A stretch of DNA of 64,000 nucleotides from Halomonas litopenaei (GCF_017303055.1 NZ_JAEKJT010000003.1:62001-126000); one strand, 5' to 3'; numbered from the stretch's first letter, positions 1 to 9,190 are shown. Translations and numbers: made by a program. Notes: a model not told the origin generated them from the sequence alone.

Positions 1-126
1 CGCACCATTCAGGTTGGTGACGTAGGTGTTGTGGTGACGAGAATGGTGGATCTCCATGGTCTGCGCATCGATGGAGGGTTCCAGTGCGTCGTAGGCGTAG
101 GGCAGTTCCGGCAGAGTATGTGCCAT
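1..126 (-). CDS. sodA: Superoxide dismutase (Mn/Fe type), N-terminal part, cut by window edge
   Basis: The minus strand from 126 down encodes 42 residues starting [20 protein letters not shown] and running through [17 protein letters not shown]. This is the classic N-terminus of the Fe/Mn superoxide dismutase family, including the first metal-ligand histidine region (EIHHSRHH) and the TYVTNLN helix. The enzyme converts superoxide to peroxide and oxygen in the cytoplasm. The ATG is preceded by a strong AAGGAGG ribosome site. The Mn (SodA) rather than Fe (SodB) assignment rests on the [10 protein letters not shown] start and is a judgement from family knowledge. The rest of the gene lies outside the window. 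Bases 127-406 hold its promoter region, with an imperfect inverted repeat GGGATA/TATCCC at 166-181, and no other gene was seen there. Confidence 0.93.
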   Translation of the reverse strand, partial: MAHTLPELPYAYDALEPSIDAQTMEIHHSRHHNTYVTNLNGA

Positions 127-406
127 GGTGATACCTCCTTCCTTGTAAAGTTGGGCTGATTCAGGGGGATAATCCTATCCCACTCACCAGCTTGCGTCAT
201 CGTGGGCCTCATACTATAGGCAAGTCGCGACGGTCTCGCTAGCGCCTGCAGCGCTGGAAAAGTTCTCGTCCAGCGGCGTCGCTTCAGCGACCTTGGCTCA
301 CCTCGGCAAGGCCCGATGCCGTAGGCCACAGGGTGGCATCTTTTACGCCTCTTCTACAAGGGTTAGCCAACGGCGACTGCCCGATGTTCCCTGATGACAC
401 ATCGGA

Positions 407-442
407 TTGACAACAGCAAACAAATTGATAACCATTCCTATC
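407..442 (+). promoter_or_regulatory. Promoter and Fur-like box before fhuC
   Basis: TTGACA at 407-412 is a consensus -35 hexamer. The following 424-442 segment ATTGATAACCATTCCTATC resembles the 19-bp Fur box (12 of 19 by eye against AATGATAATAATTATCATT). It would cover the -10 region, so iron-loaded Fur could block transcription of the fhuCDB genes. The match is moderate; gene content supports it. Confidence 0.5.
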
Positions 443-493
443 CATTAAGAGTGTATTTCCGATCGCCCGGACGACCCAGCGGAGCCCTTGTTC

Positions 494-1261
494 ATGTTCG
501 ACCTTCAGTCCGCCTCTTTCACGATTCCGGGCAAGACGCTGCTGGCCCCCACCAGCCTAACCTTCGACGCGGGCCGCGTGCATGGCTTGATCGGCCACAA
601 TGGCTCGGGCAAGTCCACCCTGCTCAAGCTGATGGCGCAGCAGCAACCGGTCAGCGCAGGACGCATCCTGTTCAACGGCCAGCCCCTTGAAAGCTGGGGG
701 CGCCGTGCCTTCGCCAGGGAGGTGGCCTACCTCCCCCAGCACCTGCCTGGGGCCGAAAACCTGACCTGCCGCGAGCTTATCGCCTTTGGCCGCTACCCCT
801 GGAAGGGACTGCTTGGGCGTTCGCGCCGAGACGACCAGGAACACGTCAGCAGGGCCATGGCACTGACCCACACCGAGGCCTTTGCCGAGCGCCTGGTGGA
901 CACCCTGTCCGGGGGCGAGCGTACTCGCGTGTGGCTCGCCATGCTGCTGGCCCAGGGCAGCCGTCTGCTGCTGCTCGATGAGCCATTGGCAGCCCTGGAT
1001 ATCGCTCACCAGGTGGAGGTGATGACCCTGGTGAAGAAGCTCAGCCGTGAGCTCGACCTGGGCGTGGTAATCGTGCTTCACGACATCAATATGGCCTCAC
1101 GCTTCTGTGACCGCCTGGTGGCCCTGCACAGCGGCCAGGTCATCGCCGAGGGAAGCCCGGAGACACTGATGACCGGAGACGTCCTTGAGGATATCTACGG
1201 CATCCCGATGCAGGTCATGCCCCACCCCAGTGGCGAGCACGCCGTGGCCCTGGTGCAATGA
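494..1261 (+). CDS. fhuC: Ferric hydroxamate ABC transporter ATPase FhuC
   Basis: ATPase that would energise import of ferric hydroxamate siderophores through the FhuB permease at the inner membrane. In the 255-residue product the Walker A motif GHNGSGKS lies at about 34-41, the ABC signature LSGGE at 138-142 and the Walker B LLLLDEP at 158-164, followed by an H-loop in VIVLHDINMA. Length fits FhuC/FecE ATPases. I chose the ATG at 494 over an in-frame TTG at 488 because GGAG at 481-484 sits 9 bases before the ATG but only 3 before the TTG. Its stop overlaps the fhuD start by 4 bases (ATGA), so the genes are translationally coupled. The FhuC name rests on the adjacent double-length FhuB; substrate range is inferred. 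Confidence 0.9.
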   Translation: MFDLQSASFTIPGKTLLAPTSLTFDAGRVHGLIGHNGSGKSTLLKLMAQQQPVSAGRILFNGQPLESWGRRAFAREVAYLPQHLPGAENLTCRELIAFGRYPWKGLLGRSRRDDQEHVSRAMALTHTEAFAERLVDTLSGGERTRVWLAMLLAQGSRLLLLDEPLAALDIAHQVEVMTLVKKLSRELDLGVVIVLHDINMASRFCDRLVALHSGQVIAEGSPETLMTGDVLEDIYGIPMQVMPHPSGEHAVALVQ

Positions 1262-2265
1262 TGCTCCGTCGGCTTCCACTGCCAGCCCGCCCGCTTTTTC
1301 GACGATTGCCGCGACCCTTGCGTTCATGCTGGCTGACAGCACTGGCGCTGGGCGTGTTGTCACTGTCCGCCAGTTGCCTGGCCTCACCACGCATCGCGAG
1401 CCTCGACTGGACCCTGGCAGAAACGCTGGTCGCCCTAGAGGCACCGCCCATGGCACTGGCCCAGACCGATGACTATGAAAGCTGGGTGGGGCTCGAGGCA
1501 CCCGCGCAGAGTGTCGATATTGGCCTGCGCACCCAGCCCAACCTGGAATTGCTGGCCGACCTGAACCCGGACGCGATCGTCATCTCTCCCATGTTTGCGA
1601 ATCTGGCACCGCGACTGTCGGCCATTGCCGAGGTGAAGCAATTCTCGATGTACAGCGGGGACGGTGACTTCTGGAACGAAGCACTGACCCTGACCCGCGA
1701 ACTGGGCGAACTGGTCGGCCGCCAGGTGGAGGCGGAGCGCCTTATTGCCAGCAGCGAGGCGCATATCGCGCAGATTGCCGATCGCCTGCCCGAGGACACG
1801 CGCCCGCTGCTGCTGATCCAGTTCATGGATGAGCGTCACGTGCGCCTGTTTGGTGACCACAGCCTGTATCAGGCCGTGATCGAGCGGATGGGCCTGACCA
1901 ACGCCTGGACCGGCACCACCAATGTCTGGGGCTTCAGCTTGATCGGCATCGAACAGCTGGCCAACTACCCCCAGGCGCGGATCGTGGTGGTCGAACCTTA
2001 TGTTGCGGGAGTGCGCGAGGCGCTGGCCGACAGCGGGCTATGGCGCCATCTGGGCAGCGTCAAACGAAACGACGTCGTGACCTTGCCACCGGTGTGGAGC
2101 TTTGGTGCCTTGCCTTCTGCCAACCGCTTCGCCAGCAAGCTGGGTGAGGCTCTGGGTGCAGACAGCCCCGCAGCCACCACGCCAACGACGCGCTCCGCCC
2201 AGCGCGAAACGACGGTGCTCCTCCCCTCCTCCCGTGATAGCGAGACCCTTCATGCAGGCCGTTGA
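1258..2265 (+). CDS. fhuD: Ferric hydroxamate-binding periplasmic protein FhuD
   Basis: Periplasmic binding protein that would pass ferric hydroxamates from the outer-membrane receptor to FhuB. The 335-residue product starts with a basic stretch and a hydrophobic signal segment (about residues 23-43, ending ASCLASPRIA). The mature part opens with the class III binding-protein pattern RIASLDWTLAETLVAL, and ends near a WSFGALPSANRFA segment typical of FhuD. It starts at an ATG that overlaps the fhuC stop (ATGA at 1258-1261), and its 3' end overlaps the start of fhuB by 14 bases. The C-terminal tail after about residue 300 is polar and low in complexity. No lipobox is evident, so a soluble periplasmic protein is expected. 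Confidence 0.88.
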   Translation: MMLRRLPLPARPLFRRLPRPLRSCWLTALALGVLSLSASCLASPRIASLDWTLAETLVALEAPPMALAQTDDYESWVGLEAPAQSVDIGLRTQPNLELLADLNPDAIVISPMFANLAPRLSAIAEVKQFSMYSGDGDFWNEALTLTRELGELVGRQVEAERLIASSEAHIAQIADRLPEDTRPLLLIQFMDERHVRLFGDHSLYQAVIERMGLTNAWTGTTNVWGFSLIGIEQLANYPQARIVVVEPYVAGVREALADSGLWRHLGSVKRNDVVTLPPVWSFGALPSANRFASKLGEALGADSPAATTPTTRSAQRETTVLLPSSRDSETLHAGR

Positions 2266-4240
2266 CACCCGCTGCTGGCGATCACACCGACTGAGTGCAA
2301 CCGCCGCGGTGCTAGTCGTCCTTTGCCTGCTGGCGGCGTGGCAGTCCCTTGAAGGCCTGGGTGGCGCAAGCTCTGCCCTGGCCGCACTGTCCTCGCTTGA
2401 CGTGACCACCCCCTCGTCACTGGTACTGCACTACAGCTGGTGGCCGCGACTGACCATTGCCTTGACCGCCGGCGCAGCCCTGGGCTTGGCTGGGGTGTTG
2501 ATGCAGCAGGTGCTACGCAACCCCCTGGCAGCACCCACCACCCTGGGCGTCGCCAGCGGGGCCAACCTGGCCCTGATGATCGCCACCCTGGTCGCGCCGG
2601 GCCTGCTCGCCCTTGGACGGGAGTGGGTCGCCCTGTCCGGCGGTGCCCTGGCCATGGGCCTGGTATTTGCGCTGGGCTGGCGGCGCGGCCTGTCGCCTGG
2701 CGTGGTGGTGCTCGGTGGTCTGGTAGTGAATCTGTACTTCGGCGCCCTGGCCATCGTGCTACTGCTGTTTAACCAGGAGGCGCTCAAGGGGGTGCTGGTA
2801 TGGGGTGCAGGATCATTGGCCCAGAATGGCTGGGACGGGGTGTTCTACCTGCTGCCTCGCGTGCTGGTCGCTGGCGCCCTGGCCATCTGGCTGATTCGCC
2901 CGCTGGCACTGCTCGAACTCGATGATGCCAGCGCCAAGAGCCTCGGCGTGTCACTCAAGTGGCTGCGCCTGGGCGGCCTCGGCCTGGCGGTCTTCCTGAC
3001 AGGCTGCGTGGTGGCTACTGTCGGCATCATCGGTTTTATCGGTCTGGCGGCCCCCAACATCGCACGTATGGCCGGTGCCCGACGGCTGCCGGCGCGGGTG
3101 GGCTGGTCGATGCTGTTTGGCGCGCTGCTGCTGACCGTCACCGACCTGGTGCTGCAAGGCGGCATCGACGCACTGCCGACACTGCTTCCCACAGGGGCTA
3201 CCACGGCGATGCTGGGTGCTCCTCTGCTGTTGTGGCTGATCCCCCGGCTCAAGCTGACGCCCCGTCGGCCACCACCGGCATCGGCTCCCCTGGTGCTGCG
3301 AACCTCGACGCCTGTCCCGCTGCTGGCAGGACTCGCAGCGGCACTGGTGATCGCCATGCTGGTCGGCATACTCGCCGGGCAAACCAGCACGGGCTGGTCA
3401 CTGAGCACAGAGGTCCAGGTACTCGACTGGCGCTGGCCACGGATCATGGCGGCCGCTGGCAGCGGCGCCCTGCTGGCCATCGCCGGTACCCTGATCCAGC
3501 GCGTCACCGCCAACCCGATGGCAAGCCCCGAACTGCTGGGCATCAGTGGTGGCACAGCCATCGCGCTGATTATCACCATCTTTGTGGTGCCCGGACCCAG
3601 CCACTTGCTGCTGCTGGGAACCGGCACCCTGGGGGCGCTGGTGACACTGGCGCTGCTGGTTGCACTCAACCGCGCCAGCGGCTTCCAGCCCGAGCGCCTG
3701 CTGCTCAGCGGCGTGGCCATCACGGCGCTGTTCGACGCGGTGCGCTCCATCATCATGGTGGGAGGCGACCCCCGCGGGCAACAGGTCATGGCCTGGCTGT
3801 CTGGCTCGACCTACTATGTCGACCCGACCTCGGCGCTGGTGGTGCTGATGGCCGGTGCGGCCGTCGCCCTGGCTGCCCAGCTACTGGCCCGCTGGCTGGA
3901 TATCCTGCCGCTGGGAAGCGCCACCTCCAAGGCCCTTGGCATCCATGTGGAGAATGCTCGCCTGGGATTGTTGGCAACGGTGGCGGTGCTGACTGCCGCG
4001 GCCACGCTGATCGTCGGGCCACTGTCCTTCGTCGGCCTGCTGGCTCCTCATATGGCGCGGCTGATGGGGTTCTCTCGCGCTCGCCTGCATCTGGCGGGTG
4101 CGGCGCTGATCGGCGCCCTGTTGATGGTGCTGGCCGACTGGGTCGGGCGACAGCTGCTGTTCCCCCAGGAGATACCTGCCGGTCTGGTCGCCTCGATTCT
4201 TGGCGGCAGCTATTTCATGTGGGGGCTGAAGAGACTGTAA
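2252..4240 (+). CDS. fhuB: Fused double-length ferric hydroxamate permease FhuB
   Basis: Inner-membrane permease of about 662 residues, equal to two FecCD permease domains in tandem, as is characteristic of FhuB. Each half carries the domain's own LRNPLAAP-type loop (VLRNPLAAPTTLGVASG in the first half, VTANPMASPELLGISGG in the second) and the GxxFIGLAAPNIAR / LSFVGLLAPHMARL segment that contacts the ATPase. An ATG at 2252 was chosen: it gives MQAVDTRCWRS, a first membrane segment soon after, and the usual FhuB length; the open frame reaches further upstream but inside fhuD. It overlaps fhuD by 14 bases, so fhuCDB is one operon. The fused double permease is the best evidence that this system imports hydroxamates rather than citrate or catechols. 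Confidence 0.92.
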   Translation: MQAVDTRCWRSHRLSATAAVLVVLCLLAAWQSLEGLGGASSALAALSSLDVTTPSSLVLHYSWWPRLTIALTAGAALGLAGVLMQQVLRNPLAAPTTLGVASGANLALMIATLVAPGLLALGREWVALSGGALAMGLVFALGWRRGLSPGVVVLGGLVVNLYFGALAIVLLLFNQEALKGVLVWGAGSLAQNGWDGVFYLLPRVLVAGALAIWLIRPLALLELDDASAKSLGVSLKWLRLGGLGLAVFLTGCVVATVGIIGFIGLAAPNIARMAGARRLPARVGWSMLFGALLLTVTDLVLQGGIDALPTLLPTGATTAMLGAPLLLWLIPRLKLTPRRPPPASAPLVLRTSTPVPLLAGLAAALVIAMLVGILAGQTSTGWSLSTEVQVLDWRWPRIMAAAGSGALLAIAGTLIQRVTANPMASPELLGISGGTAIALIITIFVVPGPSHLLLLGTGTLGALVTLALLVALNRASGFQPERLLLSGVAITALFDAVRSIIMVGGDPRGQQVMAWLSGSTYYVDPTSALVVLMAGAAVALAAQLLARWLDILPLGSATSKALGIHVENARLGLLATVAVLTAAATLIVGPLSFVGLLAPHMARLMGFSRARLHLAGAALIGALLMVLADWVGRQLLFPQEIPAGLVASILGGSYFMWGLKRL

Positions 4241-4292
4241 GGCTCGGGCATGATGGTCGACCAAGCCGACACTTCCTCCCGGGGTGCCCGAC

Positions 4293-4877
4293 ATGCCAGA
4301 CCAGCCCTGCAACAGCTTGCCCCTGCTCGCGCCCAGCAAGGCACGCCTGGCGCTGGGGGGCAGCTGTTACTGGTGCCTGGAGGCGGTCTATCAGTCGCTC
4401 AAGGGCGTCGACGCCGTTCACCAGGGCTGGGTCGCCGCCGAGCCCCCTGACAGTGACTTTCATGAAGCGGTGGTGGTGGACTACGACCCCTCGCGGCTAC
4501 CCATGGACGTGCTGATCGAGATTCACCTGCACACCCACCACGCCACCTCTGGCCATGCCCTGCGCCAGCGCTACCGCTCAGCGGTCTATGTCCAGAACCA
4601 GGTTCACGCCCAGCTGGCCCGCCAGGTGCTGACCCAGCTGCAGGATGACTTCGATTCCCCCCTGGTGACCCAGGTGCTGCCTCTGGCCGCCTTTCGCGAT
4701 TCCAAGCTGGCCTATCACGACTACTTCTACAGCGACCCCTCGCGGCCGTTCTGCGAGCGCTGGATTACCCCCAAGCTGAAGCTCTTGCTGGACCGCTTTA
4801 GCGAGGTCGCAGACGGCGAGCGACTGGCCCAGGCAGGGGTCAACAAGGCGCCGACACCTTCACAGCGTTGTTCTTGA
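4293..4877 (+). CDS. MsrA-type peptide methionine sulfoxide reductase
   Basis: Would reduce methionine-S-sulfoxide in oxidised proteins. The 194-residue product has the MsrA layout: a catalytic-cysteine loop GGSCYWCLEAVYQSLKGV (nucleophile Cys about 25), a middle block with HTHHATSGHALRQRYRSAVY matching the usual QG.D.G.QYRSAIY region, and the C-terminal AYHDYFYSDPSRPFCERW. Two things depart from the common form: the usual GCFWG loop reads SCYWC, and the second conserved Gly-Gly loop is replaced by AAEPPD. This is probably a divergent MsrA subgroup. The ATG at 4293 has GGGG eight bases upstream; a GTG at 4284 is possible. It follows fhuB by 52 bases and may be co-transcribed, which would link iron uptake to oxidative damage repair. 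The gene link is inference. Confidence 0.75.
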   Translation: MPDQPCNSLPLLAPSKARLALGGSCYWCLEAVYQSLKGVDAVHQGWVAAEPPDSDFHEAVVVDYDPSRLPMDVLIEIHLHTHHATSGHALRQRYRSAVYVQNQVHAQLARQVLTQLQDDFDSPLVTQVLPLAAFRDSKLAYHDYFYSDPSRPFCERWITPKLKLLLDRFSEVADGERLAQAGVNKAPTPSQRCS

Positions 4878-4914
4878 AACGCCAGCCATGACGTCCTCCC
4901 GGCAGACACACAAA

Positions 4915-4942
4915 CGCCCGACCGGCAGAGCCTGGTCGGGCG
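4915..4942. terminator. Bidirectional terminator hairpin
   Basis: Perfect 9-bp stem CGCCCGACC (4915-4923) / GGTCGGGCG (4934-4942) with a 10-base loop, between two convergent genes. It is followed by TTCT on the plus strand and TTTG on the minus strand. Confidence 0.75.
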
Positions 4943-4967
4943 TTCTCGCTTAGACTACGTGCCGTGG

Positions 4968-7070
4968 TCAGAAACGGTACTTGATGCTGCCTACCACGCT
5001 GCGCTCTTCACCGTAGTAGCACCAGTAGTCACAGCCGGACACGTACTCTTCGTCGGTCAGGTTGTTGACGTTGACCTGGGCGGTCCACTGCGGAGTGATG
5101 TCATAGCTGACCTTGGCGTCCCACAAGGTGTAGGAGTCCACCTGGGTATCCGAGTAACGAGGATTGTCCTTGGTCTCGCCCACATAGCGCACGCCACCGC
5201 CCAGGTTAAGTCCATGCAGGGCTCCTGGCACTTCATAGTCCAGCCACAGCGACGCCTGGTTGCGCGGAATCAGACCCGCGCGCAGGTCTTGCTCTTCACG
5301 ACTCAAGTCTACCCGTACATCGGTATAGGTGTACGCGGCGGTGACCTTGAGGTCATCGGTCACGTAGCCCACCCCCTCGATCTCGAAGCCCTGGGACTCC
5401 CGCTCTCCCCCCTGGCGATTGGCCGACTCACCGCTGGTGTAGAGGGTATCGCTTTCCTTGAGGTCGAATACCGCCGCGGTGACATAACCATCCAGCCAGT
5501 CAGGTGCATACTTCACCCCCAGCTCCCACTGTTCGCCATCGCTGGGGCGGTAGGCGCGGCCGTCCGGATCGGTGCCGATCTGCGGTGAGAAGGACTCGCT
5601 GTAGCTCAGATATGGCGAGATACCGTAGTCACCGAGGTACATGATACCGCCGGAGAAGCTCGTCTCATCCTCGGTACCACCGCCATTATCTTCACCGTTG
5701 ATGCGATTGGTCACATCCACGCTGTCATGGCGCAGGCCGGCAAGAAAGATCCAGCGGTCGTCCAGACGCAGCTGGTTCTGAGCGTAGAAGCCAAGCTGCT
5801 CCTTGCCTTCATCATGGTCGCTACCTGTCCGCGATGACGGCGTGAAGTTACCGTACTCGGGATCAAAGATATCGAAGGGCAATCCGAAGGCGAAGTCATC
5901 GTAGTTGTCGTAGTCGATATCCAGGTTTTGATAGTCGACGCCAAGCAACAGGGTGTTCTCGGTACGATCGCTGTACCAGCGGCCGATAGCACGGGTGTCT
6001 ACCGTGACCGCATCGAAGTCACCATCGCGATAGGTCAGGCCACGTTGGGCATTGCGATCATCCAGCAGATAAGACACATAGACGTCGCGCTCCAGCAGGT
6101 CCAGATGGCTGTAACGGAAGTTCTGCTCGATGTCCCAGGTGTCATTCAGACGATGGGACAGCTCGTAGCCCAGCGCCCACTGCTCATGCTCCTGACGCTC
6201 GTAGCCCGGCTCCCCGAGGTTGTCTTCGGGATCGAGCCGACCGAAAGGCGTGCTGTCGACGGTGCCGTAAGGCAGCTTGAAGCCGTTGGTGGGCGTCCCG
6301 TGGTCCTTCAGGTAGCTTGCCAGGAAGGTAATGCTGGTATCGTCGGACAAATCCACCGCCAGACTCGGCGCCAGATAGACGCGCTGGTTGTCCGCGTGGT
6401 CGATCTGCGCATCGTTCTCGCGGAACAGTCCCACCATGCGATAGCGAACATCGTCGCGGCCGGCCACAGGGCCGGAGACGTCGACGCCGACCTGCTCGTG
6501 GTTATCGCTACCGTACTGCAGCTCGATAAGCCCCTGCGGGTCTTCCGTCGGGCGTTTGCTGATGGCATTGATGACCCCTCCGGGAGGCGCCTCTCCGTAC
6601 AGGATAGAGGCAGGCCCCTTGAGCAACTCAACGCTTTCCAGACCAAAGGTCTCGGTGCTCCACCAGAAGTAGCCACCCTCGCGGAACTGACGCAGGCCAT
6701 CCTGATAGAGCGAATCTTCACCGTTGAAGCCGCGAATATAGAACCAATCTGCCTTGTTGTCCTGGCCGAACGGCTGCGATACCACGCCGCTGCGGTAACG
6801 CAGCACTTCGTCGTACTTGTTGACCTGGCGGTTATCGAGCTCTTCTCGGGAGACCTGGGAGGTTGACCTAGGTGTCTCCAGCACCGGCGTATCGACCTTC
6901 AGGGTAGACGTCGTCACGACCATGGTGTCACTGGCGACCTCAGTGACCGCTTCCTCCTGCGCCATCGCCAGCGAGGCCATCGGAAGCCACCCGACGATCA
7001 GGGGCAGCGTGGCATAGTGAACCGCCCGTGCAAGCGGGTGACGGGATAGTGAATGGTGCAGGGGGAGCAT
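4968..7070 (-). CDS. TonB-dependent siderophore receptor, FhuA/FoxA-like
   Basis: Outer-membrane receptor that would bind an iron-loaded siderophore and pass it inward using TonB. The roughly 700-residue product has a signal peptide ending near LAMAQEEA, a plug domain (about residues 45-200) with YDEVLRYRSGVVSQPFGQDNK-like text and GPASILYGEAPPGGVINAISKRP, then a beta-barrel ending in GSIKYRF with a terminal Phe. The C-terminal Cys pair in CDYWCYYGEERSV is typical of hydroxamate (FhuA, FoxA, FhuE) receptors, which agrees with the nearby fhuCDB. ATG 7070 has GAGG at good spacing; an upstream in-frame start at 7136 would put the signal peptide too deep. A Fur-like box sits at 7155-7172. Exact ligand is unknown. 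Confidence 0.88.
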   Translation of the reverse strand: MLPLHHSLSRHPLARAVHYATLPLIVGWLPMASLAMAQEEAVTEVASDTMVVTTSTLKVDTPVLETPRSTSQVSREELDNRQVNKYDEVLRYRSGVVSQPFGQDNKADWFYIRGFNGEDSLYQDGLRQFREGGYFWWSTETFGLESVELLKGPASILYGEAPPGGVINAISKRPTEDPQGLIELQYGSDNHEQVGVDVSGPVAGRDDVRYRMVGLFRENDAQIDHADNQRVYLAPSLAVDLSDDTSITFLASYLKDHGTPTNGFKLPYGTVDSTPFGRLDPEDNLGEPGYERQEHEQWALGYELSHRLNDTWDIEQNFRYSHLDLLERDVYVSYLLDDRNAQRGLTYRDGDFDAVTVDTRAIGRWYSDRTENTLLLGVDYQNLDIDYDNYDDFAFGLPFDIFDPEYGNFTPSSRTGSDHDEGKEQLGFYAQNQLRLDDRWIFLAGLRHDSVDVTNRINGEDNGGGTEDETSFSGGIMYLGDYGISPYLSYSESFSPQIGTDPDGRAYRPSDGEQWELGVKYAPDWLDGYVTAAVFDLKESDTLYTSGESANRQGGERESQGFEIEGVGYVTDDLKVTAAYTYTDVRVDLSREEQDLRAGLIPRNQASLWLDYEVPGALHGLNLGGGVRYVGETKDNPRYSDTQVDSYTLWDAKVSYDITPQWTAQVNVNNLTDEEYVSGCDYWCYYGEERSVVGSIKYRF

Positions 7071-7154
7071 GGAGAACCTCGGAGGCAGCGTCAGAGCGAA
7101 CGACCAAGCAGGAACGCCAATGGGAATCCTGCTCAAGAAAACAACAACATCTAC

Positions 7155-7183
7155 ATGCTAATTGTTTTCATTTAATCTCGCAA
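7155..7183 (-). promoter_or_regulatory. Promoter with strong Fur-like box for the siderophore receptor
   Basis: Read on the minus strand, TTGCGA (7183-7178) and TAGCAT (7160-7155) are spaced by 17 bases, a good sigma-70 promoter. The same DNA contains AATGAAAACAATTAGCAT (7172-7155), 15 of 18 matches to AATGATAATAATTATCAT. Fur bound here would cover the spacer and -10 element. Confidence 0.7.
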
Positions 7184-7278
7184 TTTATCCTCCACGAGCA
7201 GTCAACGCTTCTCCACCAAATGCGGGTTACGGTCAACGATCGGCATATCGCTACGACCCAACCCGCCAAGATCTCCTC

Positions 7279-7374
7279 CTCCAAGCCACTCTCCAAGCCA
7301 CTTTCCAAGCCACTCTCCAAGCCGCTCTCCCAGCCACTCTCCGGGCAGCTCTCCGGGCAGCTCTCCCAGCCCCC
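7279..7374. repeat. Tandem array of eight 12-bp units
   Basis: Eight imperfect consecutive copies of a 12-bp unit, first CTCCAAGCCACT, drifting to CTCCGGGCAGCT and CTCCCAGCCCCC. Because 12 is a multiple of three, both strands stay open through it (SKPL-like on plus, LGEW-like on minus), but no convincing gene is present. It lies in the 443-base gap 7071-7513 between the receptor and the exporter gene. Confidence 0.9.
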
Positions 7375-7420
7375 GTACCATCACGGTACGCGCCAGTCAG
7401 GGCGAGCTTGCTTAGTTCCT

Positions 7421-7460
7421 AGCTTGGTTGGGCTTGGTTGGGCTTGGCTGGGCTTGGCTG
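7421..7460. repeat. Tandem array of four 10-bp units
   Basis: Four consecutive copies of GGCTTGGTTG/GGCTTGGCTG (first copy begins with A). It sits 46 bases after the 12-bp array in the same gap. Confidence 0.9.
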
Positions 7461-7513
7461 GGCCCACTGCGCGCCTTAGCCGACCAGCCTTCACTGTCGG
7501 ACCGGTGAGTACG

Positions 7514-9190
7514 CTAATGTTGTTCAAGCCGCCCCACGGCATCACGACTGGCGGCCTCGCGATTTTCCCCGGTGAGTTCGATCAACTGTCCGGCGCGCAT
7601 TTCCAGCAGTCGATCAGCGTGCTGAAAATAGTGATCGTCATGGCTGATGGCGAACACCGTCTTGCCCATGCTCCGCAGCTTGGGTAGCAACTCTTGATAG
7701 AACACACGCCGGAACTGCGGATCCTGATCCGCCGCCCACTCGTCGAGCAGCAGAATGTCGCGCTCCTCCGCCACCGCCATCAGCAGTGCAAGGCGTTTGC
7801 GCTGTCCCTGAGACAGCTCTGGATTGGTCACCCTTTGCCCATCGAAGTGCAGTTTGTCCCGCATCTTGAGCACATCGAGCCAGCGTTCCACCAGTACCGG
7901 GTCAGGCGAGGCCCCGTCGGGTCCGACCAGGGTGTCGAACTGATGAAAGTCGGTATACACCGCGGAAAAGCGCTGGCGAAACCCTTCTCGATCGCTGTCA
8001 TTCAACACCTCGCCATCGAGCGTCATGCTGCCCTCATGGGGGCGATACAGTCCGGTCAACAGCTTTGCCAGCGTGGATTTGCCGCTGCCGTTGCCACCGA
8101 TCAAAAACACCAGCTCACCTCGCTTAAGCGATAGATCGAGGGGGCCGACCACGAATCCACTAGAGTCCCCTGCCGAGGTGTGCGACGACGAATAGCGGAA
8201 GCTGACGCCCTCCAGCCGTAGCTCTTGCCATGCTCCGCTCACCGCCGCTCGACGGCCAAATCCCTGACGGGGCTCAGCCAGATCCAGCCCACGAATCTTG
8301 TCGAAGGCAACCTGAGCGCTCAGCAGCGTGGGCAAGGCACCCACCGCAGAGATCAGGGGGGTGCGCAGGAACAACAGGGTCAGCGAAAAGGTGGCCGCGA
8401 CTTCGGTCGACGCCCAGCCCAGCCCGTTGGCCAGATAGAACACCACACCGATGGCGCCCAACATCATGATATTGGACACATTAACGGCACTGAGGTGATA
8501 GGTATCGGCACGAATGATGTGGTGGCGATAGCGCCGGGCATCGCTGTCGTAAGTGTCTTCGAAGAGTGCCTGGGCTCGGTCACGATTGAGCGCCAGCTCC
8601 TTGCGACCATCAATGACCGCCTGATAGTCGCGGTACAGCGCGTCCTCGGTCTCGCGCACCTGGGACAGGTGGCGATACACGCGCCTGACCAACCAGGCTC
8701 CGGCTGCCATGGTCGCCCCGACCCAAAGGCTGGTCACGATCAACAGCCCTGGCGACAACCAGCCGAGGTAAAGCGCTGAGCCTAGCGTCAATACAATGCC
8801 TTGAACCAGCTCGGGAAGACGCACGAAAGCGATCGTGATATTGCGCACATCGCTGGACAGGCTGGCCAACAATTCGGCACTGCCTAGACGTTCCAGGCGC
8901 TCGATATCGGTGTCCAGAATCTGCTTGACCAGACGCGAGCGAAGCCCATAGACGAAGTGATGTCCCAGCGTGGTCAGCGCCAGTTGCGAAGCCAGCGTCA
9001 CGGCCAGCAGCGCCACCACAATACCCAGGAACTGGGGCAGAATACTGCCGACGTCTCCCGACACTTCGATCAGGCGGCGGTTGATGAAGGCGATCGCTCC
9101 AATCCCCAGGGCCGCGCTGACAAGGCTCAGAAGCATCACCCCGACAAAGGGCCAACGATAGTAGCGGTAGACGACACTTAATAGTTCCAA
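7514..9190 (-). CDS. YojI/PvdE-type ABC exporter (fused permease-ATPase)
   Basis: Half-transporter of 558 residues in the cyclic-peptide/siderophore exporter family. The N-terminal half (about 1-300) has six hydrophobic segments; the C-terminal half carries Walker A GGNGSGKS, a signature written [12 protein letters not shown], and Walker [19 protein letters not shown] in place of LSGGQ is a hallmark of the PvdE/SyrD/YojI group. YojI of E. coli exports the lasso peptide microcin J25 and PvdE moves pyoverdine precursor. It starts at a TTG (9190) with GAGAGG upstream; no in-frame ATG fits the first membrane segment. Its place beside the hydroxamate uptake genes suggests siderophore or peptide export, but no biosynthesis genes are in the window, so the substrate is open. 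Confidence 0.82.
   Translation of the reverse strand: MELLSVVYRYYRWPFVGVMLLSLVSAALGIGAIAFINRRLIEVSGDVGSILPQFLGIVVALLAVTLASQLALTTLGHHFVYGLRSRLVKQILDTDIERLERLGSAELLASLSSDVRNITIAFVRLPELVQGIVLTLGSALYLGWLSPGLLIVTSLWVGATMAAGAWLVRRVYRHLSQVRETEDALYRDYQAVIDGRKELALNRDRAQALFEDTYDSDARRYRHHIIRADTYHLSAVNVSNIMMLGAIGVVFYLANGLGWASTEVAATFSLTLLFLRTPLISAVGALPTLLSAQVAFDKIRGLDLAEPRQGFGRRAAVSGAWQELRLEGVSFRYSSSHTSAGDSSGFVVGPLDLSLKRGELVFLIGGNGSGKSTLAKLLTGLYRPHEGSMTLDGEVLNDSDREGFRQRFSAVYTDFHQFDTLVGPDGASPDPVLVERWLDVLKMRDKLHFDGQRVTNPELSQGQRKRLALLMAVAEERDILLLDEWAADQDPQFRRVFYQELLPKLRSMGKTVFAISHDDHYFQHADRLLEMRAGQLIELTGENREAASRDAVGRLEQH

Noticed and set aside
2959..4515. A 518-codon plus-strand frame overlapping fhuB and the MsrA gene
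   Set aside because: Out of frame with two clear genes; low-complexity Arg/Gly/His-rich text without domain features.
7279..7374. Possible CRISPR array
   Set aside because: Units are 12 bp with no spacers; no cas genes are in the window.
7202..7384. A 60-codon minus-strand frame with LGEW-type repeats
   Set aside because: Produced by the 12-bp tandem array; no ribosome site and no family match.
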